26,086 nt of DNA from positions 1-26,086 of the forward strand of contig JAHEEQ010000016.1 in the NCBI GenBank assembly GCA_024640585.1. Direction: 5' to 3'. Positions 7,974 through 14,905 of the stretch are shown here, one piece after another (within the stretch, counting starts at the first letter, position 1; every line of letters starts with the position of its first letter). The notes under the pieces were generated by a model. It saw only the letters and a program-made list of their open reading frames with translations, had not been told where the DNA came from and searched no databases. The stretch is from Micrococcales bacterium (GTDB taxonomy: Bacteria > Actinomycetota > Actinomycetes > S36-B12 > UBA5976). Made by a program: the position numbers and the translations under genes.

Positions 7974-8696
7974 ATGGCTGACAACGTCACACGGCTCGAA
8001 GTAGCCGACGGTTCAGGCAGACCTACCCGAATTCAGCCGGTAGAACCTCAGACCACCCGCAAACGCATGACGGCACTTGAACGCCGTGAACAACTTATCA
8101 ATGTAGGCAAGTCATTATTTGCATCGCGTGGGTATGAAGCTGTGACCATCGAAGAAATTGCTGCGCAAGCTGAAGTTTCAAAGCCGGTTATTTACGAACA
8201 CTTTGGTGGAATTGAAGTTGATGGTAAAAGTTACGGCGCGAAAGAGTCTCTTTACGCAGTAATTGTGGATCGTGAAATCGCGGCACTGCTTCACACCATT
8301 GAGAAAGCACTTGATGGATCACATCCGCGGATCATGCTTGAACAAGCTGCAGTTGGCTTTCTAACTTATATCGAACAGAACACCGACGGTTTTCAAATTT
8401 TGGTGCGCGACTCCCCTATGGGAATGGTTAGCGGTTCCTTCTCAAGTTTGATAACTGATATCGCTATGCGTGTTCAGCATTTACTCGCTAGCGAATTTCG
8501 CCGGCGCAAACTTAATTCTAAGTTCGCACCTCTTTATGCGCAAAGTCTCGTTGGTATGGTCGCACTTACTGGCCAATGGTGGGTGGAAACTCGCAAACCT
8601 TCGAAAGAAGAAGTAGCTTCACATTTGGTCAACTTGGCATGGAACGGTTTGGCTGGGCTTGAGGCAAAACCAGAACTTAAATCCTTGAAGAAGTAA
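7974..8696 (+). CDS. TetR/AcrR-family transcriptional regulator
   Basis: The N-terminal helix-turn-helix domain is clear: RREQLINVGKSLFASRGYEAVTIEEI leads into the recognition region VSKPVIYEHFGG. The rest is an all-alpha ligand domain of no recognised specificity. An orthologue sits beside glmU/mfd in mycobacteria (Rv1019 by memory). The ATG at 7974 gives 240 residues; a GTG at 7938 would add 12. A TAGGTT element at 7929-7934 would place transcription start just past that GTG, which favours the ATG, but neither start has a good ribosome site. The usual FGG-KE(S/G)LY turn is interrupted by about 10 extra residues (IEVDGKSYGA). The stop is immediately followed by the tatB stop on the other strand. 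Confidence 0.9.
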   Translation: MADNVTRLEVADGSGRPTRIQPVEPQTTRKRMTALERREQLINVGKSLFASRGYEAVTIEEIAAQAEVSKPVIYEHFGGIEVDGKSYGAKESLYAVIVDREIAALLHTIEKALDGSHPRIMLEQAAVGFLTYIEQNTDGFQILVRDSPMGMVSGSFSSLITDIAMRVQHLLASEFRRRKLNSKFAPLYAQSLVGMVALTGQWWVETRKPSKEEVASHLVNLAWNGLAGLEAKPELKSLKK

Positions 8697-8981
8697 TCAG
8701 GTTGTATCAGGATTTACAAGATTTTCTTTAGGTTTTGTTCTTGCGATTTCTTCACCACTCAAAATCTTGCGTGGGTCTAAGTCTTTTATGTCGCGCAAGG
8801 TGTCTTGATCGATATCGGCTGCATCGACAATAGCACTACGAGCTTCTGCTACTTGTCCGCGCAATTGGCGCATGAACTTTGCAGCCTGAGCCGCATAGGT
8901 TGGAAGTCGTTCAGGGCCAACCACCACAAGCCCTACAACAGCAATGATGAAGAACTCGCCAAACCCGATGTCGAACAACAT
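8697..8981 (-). CDS. tatB: Sec-independent protein translocase TatB
   Basis: TatB, with TatC, recognises twin-arginine signal peptides for export of folded proteins. The 94-residue protein begins with the family signature FDIGFGEFFIIAVVGLVVVGPERLP: one membrane helix (about residues 8-24), the GPERLP hinge, and then an amphipathic helix. The FDIGFGE opening favours TatB over TatA. It follows htrA with 17 bases between, as in the actinobacterial htrA-tatB pair. A TAGGCT element six bases before the ATG suggests its own leaderless transcript. It ends tail to tail with tetR with no intervening base. Confidence 0.93.
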   Translation of the reverse strand: MLFDIGFGEFFIIAVVGLVVVGPERLPTYAAQAAKFMRQLRGQVAEARSAIVDAADIDQDTLRDIKDLDPRKILSGEEIARTKPKENLVNPDTT

Positions 8982-8987
8982 AGGTTT

Positions 8988-8993
8988 AGCCTA
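8988..8993 (-). promoter_or_regulatory. -10 element for leaderless tatB mRNA
   Basis: TAGGCT on the minus strand is followed by exactly six bases and the tatB ATG. The same hexamer and spacing precede mshB. I saw no convincing -35 element, and tatB may also be read through from htrA. Confidence 0.45.
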
Positions 8994-8998
8994 ATTCT

Positions 8999-10165
8999 TT
9001 ATCGACCAACTAGTGTGACTTTCAAAGTTGCTCCATCGGCAGTTTCTACGGTGACTACATCCCCTGGATTTTGTGAACGAATCACAATTACCAATTCTGA
9101 ATCACTGTGGATTATTCGACCATTTGCCTTAACAATTACATCGCCTTTTTTTAGCCCAACGACATCAGCAGGTCCGCCTTTAGTGACGCCCTCAACCACT
9201 GCGCCTTCAACTTTTGACTGAATAGCAAGCTTGATTCCCATGATTGGAACTGTGGCCTCGCCAGTGTCAATAATCTCTTGAGCGATTCGGGCGACCAAAT
9301 TTATAGGAATTGCAAAACCAAGTCCGATTGAGCCAGCCTCCGCTTGATTTGAAGTGTTAGTTGCAATTGCAGAATTGACACCAATTACCCGACCTTTCGC
9401 GTCGATGAGTGGTCCACCAGAATTACCTGGATTTATTGCTGCATCTGTTTGTAACGCATCAATAAATGAATATTCACCATTTTCACCAGTAGTTACTGGA
9501 CGATCTAACGCAGAAATAATTCCTGAAGTTACGGTGCTTTGTAGACCAAGTGGTGATCCAATTGCAATAACAGTGTCGCCAACAACTACACCTTCACTGT
9601 CACCTAATTCGACGACAGGAAGCCCAGTGGCTTGTATTTTCAAGACTGCGATGTCGTACTCATATGTCTGGCCTACAAGTCGAGCACTAAATTCTTTTCC
9701 ATCAGCCAAAGTGACGGTGATGTTTGATTTATAGGCTGCATTTGCTATCACGTGATTGTTTGTGACTATGTACCCATTTGAATCAATAATAAATCCAGTT
9801 CCAGTTGCACTTCCTAGCTCATTTGAAGCTTCTATGGAAACAACAGCTGGCGTAACTGCCGCTGCCAATGCCGCAATAGAACCGTCTGGCCGAGAAGATA
9901 TTTCGGCAGCAGACTGGTTTAGATCAACAGTAGTGACAAACCCACCGGTCGATGATTTAACTAGATAGAAAGTCCCAGCACTACCAACAGCACCACCTAA
10001 CATCCCTGCAATTAGAACTGCAGATATTGCACGCTTTGCTTTTGGTGCAGAAGGCTCGACCAATTCTTGGATTGGCTCTTCATGTTCTTCTGCGAACCCA
10101 TGCGATTCCCAATCTTGATTTTCATCTGTTGGGTTTTCGTTTTGCCAGTTGTTTTCATCACTCAT
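8999..10165 (-). CDS. htrA: Membrane-anchored HtrA/DegP-type serine protease with PDZ domain
   Basis: This is an envelope quality-control protease. Its 388 residues divide into an acidic cytoplasmic tail (1-40), one membrane segment (about 46-68), a trypsin-like domain, and one PDZ domain (about 308-386). The catalytic triad is visible: H138 in TNNHVI, D171 in YEYDIAVLKI and S249 in NPGNSGGPLID. The architecture matches mycobacterial HtrA/PepD-type proteases. The ATG at 10165 begins the acidic tail; no strong Shine-Dalgarno site is seen. A perfect TTGACA -35 box lies about 65 bases upstream (10234-10229, minus). tatB follows. The usual partners sigE and rseA, normally upstream, are missing, so regulation must differ from the mycobacterial model. 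Confidence 0.95.
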   Translation of the reverse strand: MSDENNWQNENPTDENQDWESHGFAEEHEEPIQELVEPSAPKAKRAISAVLIAGMLGGAVGSAGTFYLVKSSTGGFVTTVDLNQSAAEISSRPDGSIAALAAAVTPAVVSIEASNELGSATGTGFIIDSNGYIVTNNHVIANAAYKSNITVTLADGKEFSARLVGQTYEYDIAVLKIQATGLPVVELGDSEGVVVGDTVIAIGSPLGLQSTVTSGIISALDRPVTTGENGEYSFIDALQTDAAINPGNSGGPLIDAKGRVIGVNSAIATNTSNQAEAGSIGLGFAIPINLVARIAQEIIDTGEATVPIMGIKLAIQSKVEGAVVEGVTKGGPADVVGLKKGDVIVKANGRIIHSDSELVIVIRSQNPGDVVTVETADGATLKVTLVGR

Positions 10166-10228
10166 AGGGCGAAGTTTGCAGGTTCGAGCTTCATACTGCA
10201 GGCCAAATCAGCAATATCCAACTAGTTC

Positions 10229-10244
10229 TGTCAATTTTCTGACA
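10229..10244. promoter_or_regulatory. Inverted repeat TGTCA-N6-TGACA between htrA and the methyltransferase
   Basis: A perfect 5-bp inverted repeat with a 6-base spacer sits in the 89-base divergent gap. On the minus strand its left half reads TTGACA, a consensus -35 for htrA, although no good -10 follows at 17 bases. Its right half touches a weak -10 (CAAAGT, 10243-10248) six bases before the methyltransferase GTG. A factor binding here could control both genes. Confidence 0.45.
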
Positions 10245-10254
10245 AAGTACGCGC

Positions 10255-10944
10255 GTGCAACGCGACATGACCAATCTCCCCATTCCAATTGACGAAAAGA
10301 ATTGGCGTTACGTTGAGTCCCAATATCCAGAACCGGAGCCTTGTCGACTAGCGCGCGAACGAGCCGCTGAACTTCATACTCACATTGTTAGTCCTGCCAC
10401 TGGGGCGACTTTGCAATTTATTTTGAATCTATCAAATGCGAAGAATGTGGTGGAAGTGGGAACCGGAACTGCCGGGGCTTCATACTGGATTGCAAGCTCC
10501 CTAGATCGTGATGGTCAGATTACTTCTATTGACGCAGAAGGTCAGCACTACAAATACGCGAAAGAGCTCCTCGCTGAATTTGATAATTCAACCCGAGTCC
10601 GATTGATAAATGGAAAAGCTCTTGAAGTACTGCCAAGACTCGCAGATGAAAGTTATGACGCGGTTGTTATTTCAGAACCTACTGCCCAGTTAAAACAAAT
10701 TATTGAAGAAGCAATTCGAATGGTAACAATAGGCGGAGTGGTTGTTTTATTAAATGCATTGGGAAACCAAAAAGTTGGCGACTTAACTCAACGCGACGAA
10801 AAGACCGTAACTTTGCGATTGGCCGTACAAGATGCTTTCAAAGACAATCGACTTGCGTGTCATTTGTTGACGATTGGTGACGGCATACTTGTAATGCGAA
10901 TAGTTGGGCGCGAATTCGTAGCACAAGAATCTTCGACGATATAA
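10255..10944 (+). CDS. SAM-dependent O-methyltransferase (Rv1220c-like)
   Basis: The protein has a class I methyltransferase fold related to catechol/caffeoyl-CoA O-methyltransferases. SAM motif I is VEVGTGTAG (residues 66-74), followed by an acidic residue after the next strand (SIDAEGQHY). The 229-residue length fits the family. The substrate is unknown. It is divergent from htrA, exactly as Rv1220c is divergent from the sigE-rseA-htrA-tatB locus in mycobacteria. The GTG at 10255 is kept because a weak -10 lies six bases upstream; the ATG at 10267 is an alternative, and neither has a ribosome site. A hairpin follows the stop. Confidence 0.9.
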   Translation: MQRDMTNLPIPIDEKNWRYVESQYPEPEPCRLARERAAELHTHIVSPATGATLQFILNLSNAKNVVEVGTGTAGASYWIASSLDRDGQITSIDAEGQHYKYAKELLAEFDNSTRVRLINGKALEVLPRLADESYDAVVISEPTAQLKQIIEEAIRMVTIGGVVVLLNALGNQKVGDLTQRDEKTVTLRLAVQDAFKDNRLACHLLTIGDGILVMRIVGREFVAQESSTI

Positions 10945-10968
10945 AAATGACCCGCACTTTCGTGCGGG
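10943..10968 (-). terminator. Terminator after DUF3117 gene, possibly bidirectional
   Basis: On the minus strand CCCGCAC (10968-10962) and GTGCGGG (10957-10951) form a perfect 7-bp stem closed by a stable GAAA tetraloop, followed by TCA and five U residues (10947-10943). It lies between two convergent genes. On the plus strand the same stem lacks a U-tract, so termination of the methyltransferase mRNA is less certain. Confidence 0.75.
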
Positions 10969-10982
10969 CCATTAGATGAAAA

Positions 10983-11177
10983 CTAAATTGGTCGAAGTGT
11001 TGGTCCTGCAGTCTTTGCAGTCTGAACAAGCTGGGCACCAAGATCTGCTGCTTCCTCGGAGTTTAAAGAAACAACCAAGCGACCGCCACCTTCAAGTGGG
11101 ACGCGCATCACGATAGAGCGACCTTCTTTGGCAACTTCCATAGGACCATCACCAGTGCGTGGCTTCATTGCCGCCAT
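10983..11177 (-). CDS. DUF3117 domain protein (small actinobacterial conserved protein)
   Basis: This 64-residue protein begins MAAMKPRTGDGPMEV and contains VMRVPLEGGGRLVVSL, the hallmark of DUF3117, a family restricted to actinobacteria (Rv1211-like). Its function is not known. The ATG at 11177 is secure: AAGGAG lies six bases upstream and the protein start matches the family exactly. A longer frame reaches 11267 but has no support. It lies next to tag, as in mycobacteria. A leader of about 80 bases contains a perfect AGTCTC-GCCT-GAGACT hairpin. Confidence 0.93.
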   Translation of the reverse strand: MAAMKPRTGDGPMEVAKEGRSIVMRVPLEGGGRLVVSLNSEEAADLGAQLVQTAKTAGPTLRPI

Positions 11178-11227
11178 GTAAAACTCCTTATTTGTTTGGC
11201 CCGAATAATCCGAAAGGATTGGCGTCG

Positions 11228-11271
11228 AGTCTCGCCTGAGACTGAGAGTCCCATTCACTAGGAGCATTATC
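11228..11271 (-). promoter_or_regulatory. Candidate promoter and leader hairpin of the DUF3117 gene
   Basis: GATAAT (11271-11266, minus; five of six to TATAAT) is a likely -10, with transcription start near 11259. The leader then contains a perfect 6-bp stem with 4-base loop (11243-11228). No clear -35 was found. The long leader contrasts with the leaderless genes in this window and could carry regulation. Confidence 0.4.
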
Positions 11272-11307
11272 CCCTAGAAACCGACCCTTAAACCCACGCA
11301 ATTACTC

Positions 11308-11910
11308 TCAGTCAGCCATTTGAGCGTAAAAATCACAATCTGTGACATGATCATTCACAAATCCGGTCGCCTGAAGTGCTGCGTAAAGGGTGGTTGGACC
11401 TACAAAAGCGAACCCCAACTGTTTGAGGTGCTTCGACAGCACCTCGGTTTCAGCGCACTTAGAAGGCAGTTGGACTGCGTGCTTTGGTGGCCGCTTGAAA
11501 CCTTGCGCTTTCAACGACTTTTCAGTTGGAGCAGCACTGAGCAAGGTTTGGGTCAGCCAACCCTCCCCATGTACCTGCCATTGTGTGAGCAGGCTGTTGG
11601 CATTTTTGATTGCAGCCTGAATTTTTCCGCGATGGCGGATGATGCCAACATCTTTGAGTAAGTGTTCAATCTTCTTTTCCGAGAAGTTTGCAATCTTTTC
11701 AATTTCGAAATTTTCGAAGGCTGCTCGGAAATTTTCGCGTTTTCTTAAAACTGTAATCCAAGATAGGCCGGATTGAAATCCTTCTAGAACCAATCGCTCA
11801 TAAAGATTTCGATCCTCGCGAATTGGAACTCCCCATTCCAAGTCGTGATACTCCTTATAGTCGAGTGAAGAATTTGCCCACTCACACCTTTTGATTTCCG
11901 GTTTAGTCAC
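11308..11910 (-). CDS. tag: DNA-3-methyladenine glycosylase I
   Basis: Tag excises 3-methyladenine from alkylated DNA to start base excision repair. The 200-residue protein has the family N-terminus KRCEWA, YHDLEWG and LEGFQSGLSWITVL, and the IIRHRGKI segment. The zinc ligands of the family are present with correct spacing: C9, H22, H188 and C192. E43, in LEGFQ, matches the conserved acidic residue of the base pocket. The GTG start at 11910 overlaps the end of the SRPBCC gene by 8 bases, so the two are coupled. Proximity of tag to the DUF3117 gene is conserved in actinobacteria. Confidence 0.96.
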   Translation of the reverse strand: MTKPEIKRCEWANSSLDYKEYHDLEWGVPIREDRNLYERLVLEGFQSGLSWITVLRKRENFRAAFENFEIEKIANFSEKKIEHLLKDVGIIRHRGKIQAAIKNANSLLTQWQVHGEGWLTQTLLSAAPTEKSLKAQGFKRPPKHAVQLPSKCAETEVLSKHLKQLGFAFVGPTTLYAALQATGFVNDHVTDCDFYAQMAD

Positions 11911-12349
11911 GAGCTTCGAGATTTCGAGCGAATTTATTCAATGATTGTTGCACTCCGCCCAAGAAGAATGGTTTAAATATTCCAAATCCAATTAGACCTA
12001 ATTTCCCAAGGGGGATTTCCAAATCTTCTGCCCAATAAAAGCGCGTGACATCGTTAGAAATTTGCTCAACTCTCATTGTTCCAGTGCCTTTTACAACATT
12101 GCCAGTATGGATTACATCAACCGAGTTTGGAAATTCCCATTTTGTGATTGTCATGTAGTCCCAAAACCCAAATCGGCCGAAACCAGTAAAGGCTGCAATC
12201 TCACCGCCGACTTCTCTAGCAAGACCCTTAGATCTAATTTCGACTCTTGTTGCAAAAATCCATTCAGATTGCGCAGGCCAATCTGTTAAGTATTCGAAGA
12301 CCTTCTCAGGTGATGCCTTTACATCTACAAACAATTCAATATGTTGCAA
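11903..12349 (-). CDS. SRPBCC (START-like) superfamily protein
   Basis: The 148-residue protein has the polyketide cyclase/START-like pattern: an opening beta strand (IELFVDVKASPEKVFEYLTDW), WxxxxF-type residues, alternating strands, and a C-terminal helix (LGGVQQSLNKFARNLEAR). Such proteins bind hydrophobic ligands or act as co-chaperones; the ligand cannot be read from the sequence. The start is a TTG two bases after the stop of the upstream small membrane protein. The upstream reading frame supplies purine-rich bases (AAGG, AAGAAG), which suggests coupled translation. It overlaps tag by 8 bases. Confidence 0.8.
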   Translation of the reverse strand: MQHIELFVDVKASPEKVFEYLTDWPAQSEWIFATRVEIRSKGLAREVGGEIAAFTGFGRFGFWDYMTITKWEFPNSVDVIHTGNVVKGTGTMRVEQISNDVTRFYWAEDLEIPLGKLGLIGFGIFKPFFLGGVQQSLNKFARNLEARD

Positions 12350-12351
12350 AA

Positions 12352-12582
12352 CTACTTCTTACCTTTTTTTAGAGATTCGATTTCGAACTGTAGTTGAGAA
12401 ATAACTTCATCTACACGAGATTTTTTGTATCCAAATAAAGTAAAAGGAATTCTTTGTCCTGCTACATACTCTGACTTAGTTTCTAAACTTTCATCATTCT
12501 TAAGTTCGCCAAAACTGCCGGTCGCTGCCAATGCAAAAACACCAATCACGCCGAGCCCGATTAGGAAAATCACCCAAAACAC
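12352..12582 (-). CDS. Small membrane protein with DivIVA-like C-terminal motif
   Basis: This 76-residue protein has one N-terminal membrane helix (about residues 2-22) followed by a soluble tail. The segment IPFTLFGYKKSRVDEVISQLQFEIESL resembles the DivIVA N-terminal motif (F-x-G-Y-x-x-x-x-V-D-x-x-L), which binds membranes and marks the cell pole. Several actinobacteria have a DivIVA-domain protein just upstream of tag, so position agrees, but the motif is short and the assignment is an inference. It starts at a GTG with no Shine-Dalgarno site. A weak -10 (GAAACT) lies six bases before the GTG, with TTGCTG 17 bases further upstream. It heads a unit with the SRPBCC gene and tag. Confidence 0.65.
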   Translation of the reverse strand: MFWVIFLIGLGVIGVFALAATGSFGELKNDESLETKSEYVAGQRIPFTLFGYKKSRVDEVISQLQFEIESLKKGKK

Positions 12583-12734
12583 CCGCTTAGTTTCTCTTAT
12601 CTTCCCAATGTCAGCAATCCTTGACCATATCCTGACAAAACCAAAGAAAAACTCGGGAAATCCTCTGACATAGTTGCGTCATAGTTCACCAGTCGACACC
12701 AAATGGATTGAATCACCAGATTCGATAGGCAGAA

Positions 12735-13682
12735 ATGGAAAAGAACATGGCACGTAAAGTTTCAACGAAAGTTGCAGCAATCTCTGGCGTCAGCGCTTTA
12801 GCTGTCTCAGGTTTGATTGCGTTTGCAGCAACAAATTCAGCATCAGCAGAAGATCTAGTAAATGCATCAACTGCTGCATCAACCGATGTTGATGGTGATT
12901 TTGGTCATCATGGTCCAATGGGAGACCACATGGACGGAGATTTCGCTGGTGGCAACATCATCGATCGAACCGAAACATTTGTAGATGCAAACGGTGTTGT
13001 AACCGTTCATTCAATCTCAACCGGAACTGTTACCTCGGTTGATGGAAATTCAATTTCCTACACAAATGCAAACGGAGATTCGCTTACTGTGACTGCAACT
13101 GACGCAACAGTTGTCGAACGCGATGGTGCATCCGCAACAGCTTCCGATATCGCAGTGGATGATTTCGTTGCAATTGATACTGAGACTGTTGACGCAGTCG
13201 CAACTGTTGAATTCATTAGAGCAAGCAGCACAGGAGCCTTGCAACCAGGTCATAAAGGACATGGTGGACCGCACGGTCAAATGGGTGGCAAAGGTGGAGA
13301 TCGAGGACAGCGCATAGGGTCTGAAACCACATACGAAGATGCTGATGGAAATATCATCACTGAAATCGATTACGACGGCGAAGTTACAGCTGTACGCGAT
13401 TCTTCTATCACCGTCACTCTTGCAGACGGAACTTCAGTAACAATTGATGTCAATGATGCAACTGTTGTTGATAAGAGTCACGTAACTGCAACTTTGGCAG
13501 ACATTGTTGCAACCGATCACGTAAATGTTGATGTGGTAGACGGAGTTGCAACCGAAATTCGCGCAATGACCGCAGATGAATTCGCAAATGCCGATTTCCA
13601 AGGTCATGGCATGATGGGCGAAAACGGCGGCGATCGTGACGGCGGCATGAAGGGTGGCCATCACGGTGGTGGACACCACTAA
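12735..13682 (+). CDS. Exported two-repeat protein with Gly/His/Met-rich linkers (DUF5666-like repeats)
   Basis: I do not recognise a named family member. Residues 1-38 form a Sec signal peptide (basic start, hydrophobic core, ASA-E cleavage site). The mature protein has two homologous domains of about 80 residues, 79-164 and 197-277. Each runs from a T-x-x-D-A-(N/D)-G opening through G-x-V-T-(S/A)-V, a DATVV strand, and a final D(F/H)V block, resembling DUF5666 domains. Three segments rich in Gly, His, Met and Asp flank them: about 55-70, 171-190 and 288-315, the last ending GGHHGGGHH. No Cys is present after the signal peptide. Metal binding is a reasonable guess only. Starts at 12735 and 12747 are both possible. 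It stands alone between divergent and convergent neighbours and has its own terminator. Confidence 0.85.
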   Translation: MEKNMARKVSTKVAAISGVSALAVSGLIAFAATNSASAEDLVNASTAASTDVDGDFGHHGPMGDHMDGDFAGGNIIDRTETFVDANGVVTVHSISTGTVTSVDGNSISYTNANGDSLTVTATDATVVERDGASATASDIAVDDFVAIDTETVDAVATVEFIRASSTGALQPGHKGHGGPHGQMGGKGGDRGQRIGSETTYEDADGNIITEIDYDGEVTAVRDSSITVTLADGTSVTIDVNDATVVDKSHVTATLADIVATDHVNVDVVDGVATEIRAMTADEFANADFQGHGMMGENGGDRDGGMKGGHHGGGHH

Positions 13683-13714
13683 CCGCTAATTAGAGTTTCT
13701 ATTTTCTCTCCCCC

Positions 13715-13757
13715 AAACTGTGGAGCATCAGTAATGGTGCTCCACAGTTTTATTTTG
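13715..13757 (+). terminator. Rho-independent terminator after the exported repeat protein
   Basis: A perfect 13-bp stem (13715-13727 with 13738-13750) closes a 10-base loop and is followed by the T-rich run TATTTT. It ends three bases before the dapE stop on the other strand. The opposite strand lacks a T-tract, so it serves the plus-strand gene. Confidence 0.9.
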
Positions 13758-13759
13758 AA

Positions 13760-14887
13760 CTATTTGGAGAGCCAGTTCTCCATCGCACTTAAAGTGCTAT
13801 GAAGTTGAGCAACTGGTACATATTCGTTTGGCGCATGCGCAAGTGCTGCAAACCCTGGTCCGAAATTCACTGCAGGAATGCCTAATGCAGAAAATCTCGC
13901 AACATCAGTCCAGCCAAACTTTGGTTGCGGTTTTCCAACCACACTTTCGATAAATTGCTTTGCCGCTGGGCGCGAAAGACCTGGAAGAGCTCCTTCTGCA
14001 AAATCTACAACTTCTAGTTGGTAGCCAGTAAATACTTGTTCGAGATGTGCTATTGCATCGTCAGCCGATTTGTTGGGTGCGAATCGATAGTTGATTGTGA
14101 TTGATGCGCTATCTGGAACCACATTTCCCGCTACACCACCATAAATATCTACCGCTTGCAAACCTTCGCGGTATTCCAAACCATCTATCATTACTTTTGC
14201 TGCTTCATAATTTTCTAAAATTTCAAGAACATGTGCGAGCTCGTGGATTGCATTTACACCCATCCAACTTCGTGCGGTGTGCGCACGTCGACCAGTAGTT
14301 CGAATTTCGACTCGCATAGTTCCTTGGCAACCACCTTCAACCACTGCATTCGAAGGTTCCATCAAAACTGCAAAATCTGCCTTTAAAAGTTCAGGATGGT
14401 TTTCAGAAATTCTTTTTAGTCCATTGAATCTGGCGTCAATTTCTTCGCAATCGTAAAAAATGTAAGTTACATCGCGCGTGGGAGTGGTTTGCTTTGCGGC
14501 AAGTAAAAGCGCAACTGCAACGCCACCTTTCATGTCACAACTTCCAAGGCCGTACAGACGATCTTCACTTGCTTTGGTTTTTCCATCCACATCTGCAACA
14601 GGTACTGAACCACCTTGAGATACAAAAAGGCTTCGGTCATTTCCAGAACTAGGAACCGTGTCAAGGTGGCCAGCAATCACAACTCGTTCGTCTCGGCCAA
14701 GATTTGTGCGCGCGATCACCGTGTTGCCGTCCCGAACCACATCGAGGTGAGGGTATGCCTTAAGCGCCGCCGCGACTGCCTCTGCGAGTGGGCCTTCTGA
14801 GCGAGAAACCGAAGGAAAATCAATCAGGGCACTTGTGAGTTCTTCAACCTCAAGATTGAGGTCCAAAGCGTTCGGAGTGCTAGCCAT
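13760..14887 (-). CDS. dapE: Succinyl-diaminopimelate desuccinylase
   Basis: DapE hydrolyses N-succinyl-LL-diaminopimelate to LL-DAP in the lysine/peptidoglycan pathway. The 375-residue M20-family metallopeptidase shows the metal ligands H74 in AGHLDTVP, D118 in GSCDMKGG, and the DCEEI site (E148, E149), plus the dimerisation-domain features that follow. The start at ATG 14887 gives a family-like N-terminus; a longer frame to 15043 would overlap dapD and is rejected. A TACGCT -10 lies six bases before the ATG, so the mRNA is probably leaderless. It is divergent from dapD, as in mycobacteria. Confidence 0.95.
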   Translation of the reverse strand: MASTPNALDLNLEVEELTSALIDFPSVSRSEGPLAEAVAAALKAYPHLDVVRDGNTVIARTNLGRDERVVIAGHLDTVPSSGNDRSLFVSQGGSVPVADVDGKTKASEDRLYGLGSCDMKGGVAVALLLAAKQTTPTRDVTYIFYDCEEIDARFNGLKRISENHPELLKADFAVLMEPSNAVVEGGCQGTMRVEIRTTGRRAHTARSWMGVNAIHELAHVLEILENYEAAKVMIDGLEYREGLQAVDIYGGVAGNVVPDSASITINYRFAPNKSADDAIAHLEQVFTGYQLEVVDFAEGALPGLSRPAAKQFIESVVGKPQPKFGWTDVARFSALGIPAVNFGPGFAALAHAPNEYVPVAQLHSTLSAMENWLSK

Positions 14888-14892
14888 GTCGG

Positions 14893-14899
14893 TAGCGTA
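14893..14899. promoter_or_regulatory. Overlapping divergent -10 elements of dapE and dapD
   Basis: The 7-bp sequence TAGCGTA reads TAGCGT on the plus strand (14893-14898), seven bases before the dapD GTG. It reads TACGCT on the minus strand (14899-14894), six bases before the dapE ATG. The whole divergent gap is 18 bases, so each promoter's -35 region must lie in the opposite gene (TTAATA at 14922-14917 for dapE). Confidence 0.6.
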
Positions 14900-14905
14900 G
14901 GGCTT

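Noticed and set aside
9354..9734. Plus-strand frame opposite htrA
   Set aside because: Shadow of the protease coding region containing the catalytic serine; no independent support.
12583..12734. Small RNA or extra gene between the DivIVA-like gene and the exported protein
   Set aside because: The 152-base gap has scattered TGTCA/TGACA words and two CATAGTT words but no stable fold, terminator or supported frame; it is most likely a divergent promoter region.
13728..13749. Terminator for dapE in the hairpin at 13715-13750
   Set aside because: The minus strand lacks a U-tract after the stem; the signal fits only the plus-strand gene.
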